From positions 8,149,509-8,213,508 of the forward strand of contig JABACO010000016.1 of the NCBI GenBank assembly GCA_013339895.1: DNA of 64,000 nt, in the 5' to 3' direction. Position 1 is the first letter of the stretch, and each line of letters starts with the position of its first letter. Of the stretch, positions 22,187 to 32,455 are shown in pieces. Source of the stretch: Ephydatia muelleri (lineage: Eukaryota > Porifera > Demospongiae > Spongillida > Spongillidae). Below the pieces are notes generated by a model that was given only the letters and a program-made list of their open reading frames with translations, was not told the origin of the DNA and searched no databases. The translations under genes and the position numbers were made by a program.

Positions 22187-25100
22187 TTAGTTTCCTTCCC
22201 TGCTGCTGAGGGTTTTGTCCTCTTCCCCATCACGTTATTACTTTCCTGGTGTGAAGTAAAGACAACTCACTGGTGCTATGGAAACAAGCAGGACACTCCC
22301 CCACACACCTCTTTAGAGCTGGGGCTGATGCTCCCTGAACCACTGCCTATCAAACTAGCATCGTCATCTGTCTGTTCTGAAGGAGCAAGTGAAAGCACAA
22401 ATATGGTAGAGATGGTTCAAAGACCATCATGACTACACCCACCTGTGATGTCTGGGGCTGACGTCAGCTGGACTGAAGATTTCCTCATACTCTCCGCTCG
22501 ACTCTCACTCCCTATATGGTGAGCCCTACAATGGCTAAGCTATCCTTCCCGGCTAAGGTATGCTTTGCTCCTCCCCCTGGCTAAGGTATGCTTTGCTCCT
22601 CCCCCTGGCTAAGGTATGCTTTGCTCCTCCCCCTGGCTAAGGTATGCTTTGCTCCTCCCCCTGGCTAAGGTATGCTTTGCTCCTCCCCCTGGCTAAGGTA
22701 TGCTTTGCTCCTCCCCCTGGCTAAGGTATGCTTTGCTCCTCCCCCTGGCTAAGGTATGCTTTGCTCCTCCCCCCTGGCTAAGGTATGCTTTGCTGGCTAA
22801 GGTATGCTTTGCTCCTCCCCCCTGGCTAAGGTATGCTTTGCTGGCTAAGGTATGCTTTGCTCCTTCCTCCCTCCCTTTAACACTGCTTCCTGCCTTAAGA
22901 GGTCTTTTCTGTGAGCCAGGAGTTTCACCACTCACTCCTCCCCATCACACCCCCAATCCAACCACCATATCAATGTTGCTCACTTTCAGCCAATATCCGT
23001 TCTTTGTCCAGTTCAGCTGTGTATTTCATTGCAGTGTACTTGTCTTTAATAAACTGTGCTCTCCCGTCATTGCGACACATTGTGCCTAAAGGGGTAAATG
23101 ATGTCACAGTCTAAGGGGTTAAATGGATGGCTATATCATGGTGCCTAAGAGGTAAATGATGTCACATCACACATTGCGTCTGAGGGGTTAAGGTGGTTAC
23201 ATCAGGGTTCCTAAGGGGTTAAATGATGTTATGTTACATGTTTCCAGTAAGGGGTAGTTGTTACTACAGTGATCTCCATGGCAACCTTTATCAAAGTCAG
23301 AAGGTAGCAGTGCTTCATACACCTGATTGGATGCCTTGTTGCCCACATCCCTGATCCTCTGGACCCACTCTGGCTTTAGAGCATCCAGTGTGAGTGACCT
23401 CACCTGTCAAGGGGGTAGAGATTATGATGGTGTGAGTGATGGTGTGAGTGATGGTGTGAGTGATGGTGTGGAGGACTTGCCTGTGATATGTAAACACCAA
23501 GGCCTCTGTGTGTGCCGGAACACTCAATGCACATTAGAACTCCAAGGTTGACACTAATGCCATCAAGGGGGTTAAACATGTAGGCATCAAGGGGTTAAAC
23601 ACGTTAGGCATCAAGGGGTTAAACATGTAGGATGTAGGCATCAAAGAGTTTGACCATTTAGGCAACAAGGGGTTAAACATGTAGGCATCAAGGGGTTAAA
23701 CATGTAGGCATCAAAGAGTTTAAACATGTAGGCATCAAGGGGTTAACATCAAGGGGTTAAACATGTAGGCATTAAACATTTAAACATGTAGGCATCAAGG
23801 GGTTAAACACGTCACCCAGTCACAATCACTGACCTCGCCCACTTAGGATCACCACACCCACAATCCACACACATAGTGTTTCCTTCAATAGAGGCAAGCT
23901 CTTTCAAGATGGCCTGTCTCTTTCTTGACCTGGTGGGAGGGATATACATGTAAGTACATACATTGAAGCATCTACGAATGATTGGGTTGGAAGGGGGAGG
24001 AGGGCTATGACTGATTGGGTTAGGAGGTCCTTGGAAGATTGGTTAATAATGAATGATTAATAACCTTTCACAAATGGAACTATGAGCCATGAACTGATAT
24101 CAAGACTTTATCCCATAACAATTCAAATGAGGTCCCCAAATTGTGTGCCAAAAATTAATAAACCCAATAAGAGTTATGTTACAATAGTACTGTGGGATAT
24201 TCCACACTCAGGATACTCAGGATATGGGTCAGGATACTCAGGATACCAAGCACTACACCTTGAGGGTGGGATTGGAAGCTGCTCTCCATTTGGAGAGTCC
24301 GGACGGGCAAATGATTGCTCTGGGGATGCCACATTGAGAGCGTGTCCAATAGCATTGTACATCACCTGGATCCAACTCTGCATCTCTGCAGAAGAGGGTG
24401 TGGGCGTGGCTAAAGGCAGGGTGGTGGGCGTGGCTACCTTGTGTGCTGTCTGCTTGTAGGAGGATGACACGTGTTGGTGAAGTCACCTTGAAACTAAAGT
24501 TGCGTTCTGTGTCAGATGTGGCAGATGGTTTCACATTGCAGAGGTTCAGGTGCAGGAATATGGGCTGTTTCACTTTGAGTGGCTTCAGTGTCAACATGTT
24601 TGTGTGTAGAGATAGTATGCAAGATGAAAACAAAACAAAAGCAAGTAAGTCACACAAATGCCTCCACCATTGCTAACCTCTATTGCTAACCTCTGGGCAC
24701 ACCACTCCACCATTGCTAACCTCTGGGCACACCACTCCACCATTGCTAACCTCTGTACACACCACTCCACCATTGCTAACACACCACTCCACCATTGCTA
24801 ACCTCTGTACACACCACTCCACCATTGCTAACACACCACTCCACCATTGCTAACACACCACTCCACCATTGCTAACCTCTGGGCACACCACTCCACCATT
24901 GCTAACCTCTGGGCACACCACTCCACCATTGCTAACCTCTGTACACACCACTCCACCATTGCTAACACACCACTCCACCATTGCTAACCTCTGGGCACAC
25001 CACTCCACCATTGCTAACCTCTGGGCACACCACTCCACCATTGCTAACCTCTGTACACACCACTCCACCATTGCTAACACACCACTCCACCATTGCTAAC

Positions 25101-27210
25101 CTCTGGGCACACCACTCCACCATTGCTAACCTCTGGGCACACCACTCCACCATTGCTAACCTCTGGGCACACCACTCCACCATTGCTAACCTCTGTACAC
25201 ACCAATGCATCATCCTTGATGACAAAGTACAGGCGTATCCATGCTATGCCAAAGGTGCGTTGCTCGGCATAGAAGAGGTACCCACTCTTGGTTAGCACTG
25301 GAGAGATGGGTCTCTCCAGTGATGTCACAGTTCCGACATTCACATTTGGGTACTTCTGGGCAACATGTTGTCTGCAGGAAGTGATAGGACAGATTCCTTT
25401 AGCAATAGATCCCATAGAAATAGACCACACTCTCACAGGAAGCACTGTGAATGCCGATGATAGAGAGGAAGGAGGGGGAGGAGGGGAGGAGAAGGGAAGA
25501 GGAGGGGAGGAAGGGGAGGAGGAGGAGGAGGAAGAGGAGGAAGGGGAGGAGGGAAGAGGAGGGGAGGAAGGGGAGGAGGAGGGAAGAGGAGGGGAGGAAG
25601 GGGGAGGAGGAGGATGGGGGAGGAGGAGGGAGGAGGGAAGGAGGAGGGACGGAGGAGGAGGGAAGGAGGAGGAGGGAAGGAGGAGGGAAGGGAGGAGGGA
25701 AGGAGAAGGAGGAGAGGAGGAGGAGGGGAGGAGGAGGAGGAGGAGGGGAGGAGGAGGAGGAGGGAAAGAGGAGGAGGAGGAGGGAAAGAGGAGGTAGGGA
25801 GGAGGTAGGGAGGGGAGGAGGGAAGGAGGGAGGAGGAGGCACATACACACCTGACATTAGCCTGAGCTGTTTCCATGGGAATGTGGAGGTCTTGGGTTTG
25901 AAAGGTGACAAGGTCGTGTATGCGTCCAATCATCACCTGGGAGTGGGGATGAGGGGGAGATGAGGGAGTGGGATGAGGAGGGGAGATGAGGAGGGGGAGA
26001 TGAGAGAATGGGGATGAGGGGGAGATGAGGGAGTGGGGTGAGGAGGGGAGATGAGGGAGATGAGGGGGGGGTGAGATGAGGGGGTGGAGATGAGGGAGTG
26101 AAGACGAGGAAGTTGAAGATGAAGATGAGGGGGAGAGAAATATAGGTGGTGGTAAGGTAGCTAAGAACACATAGAAACTACCTGTTCCAAGAGACCTTGA
26201 CATATCGTTCGCTGTTTGGTGTCTTGTGATGCCACATTGTGCTGCAATATCTGTTAAAATAATGGCTATGAAACTCTTTGGCCTCCCTCCCTCCCCACAG
26301 CTCACCTCCAATGTTTTGAACATGGTTGCCAGGTGAGGCTCCATATCTTTCACAGTGACATGACTGATGTGAAAGTAGGACAATTGTGAGGTCATGAAGT
26401 CCGTCTAGTGAACAGCCAAAGTCAACGGATAATAGTATTGAAAGGGTTAACGGCTACAGCAGTACTTAAAGGGTTAATGGCTACAGCAGTACTGAAAGGG
26501 TTAATGGCTACAGCTGTACTGAAAGGCTACAGCAGTACTGAAAGGGTACATGACTACAGCAGTACCAATGTCTGGAGGAAGTCTGGCAGCTTCTTTGAAT
26601 GGAGACGATTTAAATCCAGTACATATGCACATAAGGTCTTGTGCACATGGTAGCGAGCATCTAGCAACTGGAATGACAGCTGCATACAGAGAGGAGGGTT
26701 CAGTAGAAGACTAGGTATCAAAGCACCACACACACACACATACACACATTACTCCCTCCTTTCACCTCACCCTCCTCACCCTCACCTCATCCTCACCTCC
26801 TCTACACCATCCACACCTCACCTCATCCACACTGTCCACACCCTTACCTCCTCTACACCTCCATACCCTCACCTCATCTACACCCTCCTCACCCTCACCT
26901 CATCTACACCCTCCACACCCTCACCTCATCTACACTCTCCATACCCTCACCTCCATCTACACCCTCCTCACTCTCACCTCAGTCCACTGTGACATTTCAG
27001 TGTTCTTGCACTACAAGAGACTCCATCCTCAAATTGATCACTCCCTAATTAATGCACACATACCTGTGCGAATTTTTCAGTGATTGCTATGGCTTCAGCA
27101 TGGGCCTTGTGGTAGTCTCGACCCTTGCTCTTGACTGGATCCAGTTGAGAGGTAAGGAAGCTTTCGATAGGCTTAACTATGCCTTGACTGGACATGTGTG
27201 TGTGTGTGTG

Positions 27211-27248
<38 letters not shown>

Positions 27249-27935
27249 AGGTTCCCCATCATCAGTGCAGCCACCACTTACTTGATCTGCTCAAACAGAC
27301 GCTCATGGTTGTCAATGAGAAGCTGAAATGTAGCATTCATCACTTGCATTGAGTTTTGCTGCAGAGGATTGAGACGAGGTGAGGGGTGAGGTGGGTGTGG
27401 GGTGGGTGGGGCAGGGCGGGGAGGGGAGGGGAGGGGTGGAGTGGGGAGGGGTGGAGTGGGGAGGGGAGGGGTGGAGTGGGGAGGGGAGGGGTGGAGTGGG
27501 GAGGGGCGGGGTGGGGTGGGGCGGGCGGGGCGGGGTGGGGCGGGTAAACTCACAATTCCTTCGTCAATGCTATCCACAAGGTCTGGTAGGGGCGACTGAA
27601 ACTGGTCTGATAGTTCTGCAAGGATCGGGGTCGAGGGGTCAGTGGCCATCATGCAACGTCTGCAGAAGTTACATAAATGTCTCCACTTAAACACAAACTA
27701 TACCTCGCATTAATTCCCGATCTTTTTCTGCAAGCTTTTCCCGCTCCAAGCAAATTGCACAAATTCTTTTCAACTTCTTGTCCAGATCATCGAGCGCATT
27801 CTAGAGGCCGGAAACGCCCACCATATACTCACTAAAGCGCTTTCTCTCTCGCGCCATACAAACCTCCCTGTGCAGAAGACTCTCTCGAAAATCAGGACTC
27901 TCTTCATGGCATTCGGTTAGATCAAGCGTCTTCAT
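22187..27935 (-). CDS. BAR-PH-ArfGAP protein, ACAP/centaurin-beta-like, without ankyrin repeats
   Basis: Starts at 27935 with [20 protein letters not shown], matching the ECLKDSPRFR start of ACAP BAR domains. BAR-domain exons lie at 27690-27800, 27290-27370, 27060-27170 ([20 protein letters not shown]), 26560-26680 ([20 protein letters not shown]), 26320-26400 and 25870-25940. The PH domain begins [20 protein letters not shown] (25200-25290) and continues [19 protein letters not shown] (24460-24600) and [18 protein letters not shown]. The ArfGAP zinc finger is [13 protein letters not shown] then [19 protein letters not shown] (23480-23550) with [17 protein letters not shown] (23330-23400). 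[19 protein letters not shown] follows near 23000-23070, then short Ser-rich exons ending [14 protein letters not shown] at 22187. The ankyrin repeats usual in ACAPs are absent. The protein should stimulate Arf GTP hydrolysis on curved endosomal or plasma membranes. Introns are loaded with minisatellites. Confidence 0.88.
22533..22862. repeat. 28-bp minisatellite
   Basis: About 12 copies of GGCTAAGGTATGCTTTGCTC plus CTCCCCCT, the last ones shortened, in a 3' intron of the ArfGAP gene. Confidence 0.93.
23083..23228. repeat. dispersed AGGGGTTAAATGATGTCAC units
   Basis: Five imperfect units with an (A)AGGGGTTAAA core in an ArfGAP intron. Confidence 0.75.
23563..23816. repeat. 22-bp minisatellite with GGGGTTAAAC core
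   Basis: About 11 units of ATGTAGGCATCAAGGGGTTA plus AAC in the ArfGAP intron between two zinc-finger exons; several units are degenerate. Confidence 0.9.
24656..25203. repeat. 28-bp minisatellite made of ArfGAP exon-intron junction copies
   Basis: About 18 units of ACCATTGCTAACCTCTGGGC plus ACACCACTCC with higher-order grouping. On the gene strand each unit reads GTGTGCCCAGAGGTTAGCAA, copying the PH exon end (TGTGTACAGAG) and the following GTTAGC. Confidence 0.9.
25455..25842. repeat. GGA-rich polypurine tract
   Basis: About 390 bp of almost uninterrupted purines on the plus strand (GGAGGAGGAGGGAAGGAGG type). It lies in an ArfGAP intron and gives a long polypyrimidine run on the transcribed RNA. 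Confidence 0.95.
25938..26125. repeat. GGGGAGATGAGG minisatellite
   Basis: Imperfect 18-30 bp units of GGGGAGATGAGGGAGTGGGA type in an ArfGAP intron. Confidence 0.85.
26440..26562. repeat. 27-bp minisatellite with AAAGGGTTAATGG core
   Basis: About five units of TACTGAAAGGGTTAATGGCT plus ACAGCAG in an ArfGAP intron. Confidence 0.88.
26755..26985. repeat. pyrimidine-rich CACCTCATC minisatellite
   Basis: Irregular units of CCCTCACCTCATCTACACCC type in an ArfGAP intron. Confidence 0.85.
27196..27246. repeat. (TG)n microsatellite
   Basis: About 25 dinucleotides in an ArfGAP intron. Confidence 0.95.
27375..27545. repeat. G-rich minisatellite
   Basis: Repeats of GGGGAGGGGTGGAGTGGGGA type on the plus strand with many runs of four G. 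Confidence 0.93.
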
Positions 27936-28043
27936 TTCAAATATAATACTAATGTACGGCTAATAATATAAAAGTGCCCTCAGTACAAAAAGGGTTAAAT
28001 TCTGATTCACATGACCACACCAAATTGACCAAAGCAAATAAAG
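27936..28043. promoter_or_regulatory. putative bidirectional promoter, ArfGAP/V-ATPase G
   Basis: 108 bp between divergent start codons, AT-rich, with AGGGTTAAAT near 27991. No recognised core element. Confidence 0.45.
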
Positions 28044-28338
28044 ATGGCAGCGCAGAGCGAAGGGATCAGGAAGCTCATGGCTGCTGAGAAGTTAGCGGCC
28101 ACTATGGTAGCCGACGCAAGAAAGAGTAAGGGGACATTTAGAAGATAGTATGCGCCGTAATACGGGGTTGGTAAAAATTTCTTAACTGAGGGCGAGTTTA
28201 ACTTGAGTGCTGTGTTCACGTGATGGGTGTTTGGCCTTAAAGACCTCTGCATTGGCGTGTGTAGGGAATCATGGATATACAACTACCCCGTCTTGGCGAG
28301 CCTGTTGTCAATCGCGCGTAACTAGGCTGTTTTTACAT

Positions 28339-28379
<41 letters not shown>

Positions 28380-28890
28380 TGTGTTGTGTGTGCGTGTGTC
28401 TGTATGTGTATGTGTGCCTGCAATTGAACATGACAAGGTCCATCCATTACCATGCATTGTTCGCTTCGAAGTGAGCTTTTCACTGGCAGACAAAGCAAAT
28501 GAACAAGCACATTGTCCTGTGTGACAAGCATGATAAGTGCTTTTCATGTTTGACGCACACAGAGAAGGCCATTCGTCTCAAAGAGGCAAAGGAGGAGGCG
28601 GCTAAGGAGATTGAAGCTTACAAATCACAAAGAGAATCTGCATTTCAAGAGCAACTCAAGAAGGTATGAAACAAAACACATATTGTATCCATCTAATCTC
28701 CTCATTCCTCTAGTTTGGCGATTCCAAAGATGACTTTGCACAGAAGATGGAAGAAGATAAGAAGAAGAAGTTAGTGAAAATAGATGCAGACGTTAAGCAG
28801 CACAAGGCTCAGGTGATCCAGCAAGTACTGGAGCTTGTGTACAACATTCAACCTCAGCTTCATCAAAATGCCCGATTTGATGTTAAGTGA
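28044..28890 (+). CDS. ATP6V1G: V-type proton ATPase subunit G
   Basis: Three exons, 28044-28125, 28563-28663 and 28714-28890, join to a 119-residue protein, the usual length for V1 subunit G. It starts MAAQSEGIRKLMAAEKLAAT (human ATP6V1G1 MASQSQGIQQLLQAEKRAAE), continues AIRLKEAKEEAAKEIEAYKS as a long charged helix, and ends VIQQVLELVYNIQPQLHQNA. Subunit G pairs with subunit E to form the peripheral stalk of the V1 sector that links V1 to Vo during proton pumping into endosomes and lysosomes. Intron 1 carries a (TG)n tract. It shares a 108-bp interval with the ArfGAP start. Confidence 0.96.
28339..28382. repeat. (TG)n microsatellite
   Basis: Dinucleotide tract in V-ATPase G intron 1, with imperfect TG sequence continuing to about 28415. 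Confidence 0.95.
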
Positions 28891-29051
28891 AGTGACACTT
28901 GTTGATCTAGAGTTGTGCATTTGCTTTATATGATGTGTGTATCCAGTTAGCCTTCCGTATGTATATTTAAACTTCACCAATTGCAGAGGGGCCGGGCCCT
29001 AAACCCCCGTATGTAATCATTTCGTGCGGTCTGGGCACCACTAGGCGTAAA

Positions 29052-29951
29052 ATGGAGTTAAAAGTTACCGGCGCGAAGGGTATACAAAGCTCGTTAGTGT
29101 ACTCATTTCCTCCATGCCCTACACAGCATGTTGTTTTCTTTCAAGGTGACACCCAGGTAACAACTCCCTTGCAGGCATAATGCTTATCGTCAGAACACAT
29201 CCCTCCTTCGTAGAACTTACGTGCCAACATGGAGACTCAATATGAAGACGTTAGTAGATGGAAGAACTGGTGCCTTGAGAACACTTGTGTCTGGTTGCAA
29301 AAGAAATTTCCTACGGCGGCCATTTGGATCGTTCGTCCATGCCGAATGCTTCGTAATCTGTTCAGCTGTTTTCATCAGTTCGTGAACAGTTCTATCACGG
29401 GCGTCCCCGACTATGACTCTACTTTTGGCGCCATCCCCCACCTAAGGCTTCTTCTGAAAGATGCCATTCGACAGGTGTGTCAGGAGCGTCGGCTAGACGA
29501 TAGAGACGTTGAACATCTGCCCATCACACTCGTGGGCTTCTCGAAAGGTTGTGTGGTACTGAATCAGATTGTGCACGAGCTGAGCAACTACGTGGATAAA
29601 GTGCATCGCGCCGCAGAACTGGAGGAGTTTGCTTCGAGAATGGAGAAGATCAGCCTGTTCGTTAAGAGATTTAAGGCATTCTACTGGCTAGATTCGGGTC
29701 ATTCCGGAGACCACGGAGCATGGATCACAGACGACCGTTTGCTGAAGACCTTGGCCGCTCTTAAGGCGGATATTTATGTGCACGTGACACCATACCAGGT
29801 ATGCTGCGCCCAGAGACCATGGATAGGGGAGGAGGAAAAGATGTTTGTAGAAAAGCTGAGAAGTTTTGGAGCAGATGTGCACGAAACCATTCATTTCGAG
29901 CATGATGGGAGAACACTTGCCAAACATTTTCAGGTGTTGGAGGTGTTCTGA
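29052..29951 (+). CDS. C2orf69: C2orf69 homologue (mitochondrial hydrolase-like)
   Basis: Two exons, 29052-29156 and 29214-29951, separated by a 57-nt intron and joined in frame to 280 residues. Exon 1 ends QHVVFFQGDTQ, matching HHVVYFPGDVQ of human C2orf69. Exon 2 has WKNWCLENTCVWLQKKFPTA, FGAIPHLRLLL, the nucleophile-elbow-like LVGFSKGCVVLNQIVHEL, FYWLDSGHSGDHGAWITDD, VHVTPYQV and a C-terminus AKHFQVLEVF. The human protein is linked to mitochondrial function and to a multisystem autoinflammatory disease; its enzymatic activity is not settled. The human low-complexity insert between these blocks is absent, so this is a short form. It starts about 160 bp after the V-ATPase G stop and converges on NELFE. 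Confidence 0.92.
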
Positions 29952-30083
29952 TATCTCCGTCTCCATAAAGGATTCCCGTGTGACGATTGCCATGTGACTT
30001 TGTAAGTATACTCATTGATATGGAATGATAATTCGAATTCTGATCATATTGTGAGAATGGAAACAGAAATATAACGGGAGAGC

Positions 30084-31546
30084 TTAGGCATCAGTATGAG
30101 GAAGGAGAAAGAACGAGAGAGGGAACACGGAGAAAGAACGAGAGAGGAAACACAAGGTCTCAAAGTCTGCTTCGTAAACCACCATGTCTCTCTTCTTCCG
30201 TGATTCTGAAGTGTGGGGAAGGGAGATTCAGCAAACATACCAGCACATGTCACCACATCCACATATACCCACACACCTGATGTAGGTAGCTCTCTCCCAG
30301 CAGCTGATGAGGACAAGCAGTGATGATTACATATACCCTCATTCCCAGTCCTTACCAAGTCTGACCCAGGGAATAGCAGCTGCCTCAGGCGTCAGTTCCA
30401 CATAGCCATTCATCGGTGTGGCACACTCCACATGCACAACTGTACCACGAATCATTCCTCCATCCATCTGTGTGTGTCAGGTGAAAACGGAACAGTTGGC
30501 AAAGTTAGGGGATCTGGGCTCCATGCAAATCAGCAAAACTACACACACACATACACATCTATTCACTAGATCAAGGGAGTTTGGTGCTACCATGGAACAT
30601 GAAACAAGATTGACTAAACATGAACAAGTGGAGCTTCAACTACTATGGATAGGTCTGGGGACCCAACCATGTGCAGACCTACCTCTTTAACAGCCGTGAT
30701 GGCTACACTGGGTAGCGCAAAGGTAAGAAAGCACGCCCTACAGGGCAAGGGTTAAATACTGAGGTTACCATGGATACAAGCCACGTTACCCCTTGGATTG
30801 GTCTGGCAACACAGTGGCAATGTCTCCAAACCTAGAGAAGGCCGTTACCATGGCTTCCTCACTGAGCAAGGAATCTCCAACAACATGTATTGAGCACTCC
30901 TACTTAGACAACTGAATTTCAATATTTCTACAGTTAAGCGCTACCCAATGTACCATTGTGGTGAACTTCCCATGTTTAGGTTCCTCTGGTACCTCAACAG
31001 GTTCTAGACGCTTTGGTATCTTATCTGCAAGTCAATAAAACAGTTGACAATCCACATGACCAGATGCGGGATTGTAACTTCTGCACATCAACACAATACA
31101 CTCAAAAGACCGTATTTCAGCTGCCTGTATTCTACCTTCACATCGTACTCTTCCTCATTCCTTCCTATGCCCCCTCCTCCCCCCCATACTCTTTCCCATT
31201 CCTTCCTATGCCCCCCTCCTCCCCCATACTCTTCCCCATTCCCTCCTATGCCCCCTTCTCCTCCATACTCTTCCCCATTCCTTCCTATGCCCCCCTCCTC
31301 CCTCATACTCTTCCCCATTCCTTCCTATGCCCCCTCCCCCCCCATACCCTTCCCTATGCCCCCCTTCTCCCCCACATGCTTGGATAAGAGACTCACGGCC
31401 TGCCAAGTCATCTGAGTCTGCTGCCTTCACAAACCTGAGGCACCAGGTACTGAAACATAGACACCACAGGACCAACACACACCTGTTATACAATGCTTTG
31501 ACTTCTGACATCTTCTCTTTGCGTGTCAGCTTAACAGGCGCCTGCT

Positions 31547-31598
<52 letters not shown>

Positions 31599-32398
31599 CA
31601 CATACAGCTCAAACCAAGGTTGCTGTACTCAGCATCTCTTGCCTGGCCTGCCCCAGTTGAATCACCGGTGGTAGTGTTAGCCTTCTTTGCAGGAGGTCCC
31701 TGCGTTCGAGAAGGAAGAGGTAGTTCTGTGTAAGAGAAGGCACACACACACACACACCAATGCACACACACACATGCTACTAACACACAGTGCACTTAGT
31801 GGTATACATCAACACACCTATGTAATCATACACACATGCTACTAACACTTACATCAACATACCTATGTAATCATGTGCACTCGCACATTCATAGACTTCA
31901 CACAACAATAACACACAAGCATACAACAACCTTTTGGGTTACTTCACCAACTCTTTTGAACCCGCTCTTTTTGGCTGCAGATTTATTTTCAGGGATTTGC
32001 AGTTTCTGAGAATGCAGATTGGCAACGTACAAGACGTACTATATCCACACACTAGGCCTTACCCCTGTCTCGATTAGCTTCTTGGCTTGTGCTCTGGCAT
32101 CCTTCGGATTTAGAGTTTCTGGGACGCAAGATTCATTATCCACTTTTACTTTAATGAACCGCTAGTTACCTTTCTGCGGCTCCTTCTTGCTTGCAACTGA
32201 AGGCGACGATTTCTCATGCATTTTCTGCAGAAGCCTTCTCTGTATGCAGTAGAGCGTAGGGAAGTAGACAACGTTATGTATTAAGCACAGTGCGTTATGA
32301 AATGTGCTGTCGAATTGACGAACCTTCTCTTGAAGCTTCGCATATCTTTTCTTCAAAGCCTTTTCTTCGGCAGTGAGCTGTACTGGGTACACCACCAT
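30084..32398 (-). CDS. NELFE: negative elongation factor E
   Basis: The first exon encodes MVVYPVQLTAEEKALKKRYA, matching the human start with EEEALQKKF. Exons near 32060-32170 and 31930-31990 give ARAQAKKLIETG and KKSGFKRV, the conserved NELF-B-binding region (EQAKQLVKSG and NSGFKRS in human). The RRM is split over exons near 30785-30900 (HVVGDSLLSEEAMVTAFSRF) and 30690-30744 (ACFLTFALPSVAITAVKE), followed by MIRGTVVHVECATP (30370-30470). The last exon carries RDMVVYEADFE, resembling the conserved IVYSDDVYKE tail, and probably stops at 30084. The human RD-dipeptide repeat is absent. NELF-E is the RNA-binding subunit of the NELF complex that pauses RNA polymerase II. The start is 57 bp from that of QTRT2. 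Confidence 0.88.
31148..31372. repeat. 45-bp minisatellite in NELFE intron
   Basis: About five units of CATTCCTTCCTATGCCCCCT plus CCTCCCCCATACTCTTCCC. Confidence 0.9.
31549..31602. repeat. (CA)n microsatellite in NELFE intron
   Basis: About 25 CA units, (TG)n on the gene strand, directly downstream of a NELFE splice donor near 31606. Confidence 0.95.
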
Positions 32399-32455
32399 TT
32401 TCTATTTAACGAGCACTTCAATGTTTTCGTCGCGCGCGTGCATGTTATCAGTGAA
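32399..32455. promoter_or_regulatory. putative bidirectional promoter, NELFE/QTRT2
   Basis: 57 bp between divergent start codons, containing a CGCGCGCG run near 32430. Shared promoter function is inferred. Confidence 0.5.

Noticed and set aside
25074..26395. Long Pro/Ser-rich minus ORFs in the ArfGAP gene
   Set aside because: They arise from the polypurine tract and minisatellites. Only short parts that match BAR and PH domains are real exons.
30690..30950. Apparent short inverted repeat around GGGTAGCGC
   Set aside because: One arm lies within the NELFE RRM exon and its acceptor tract; the pairing is short and imperfect, so no element is called.
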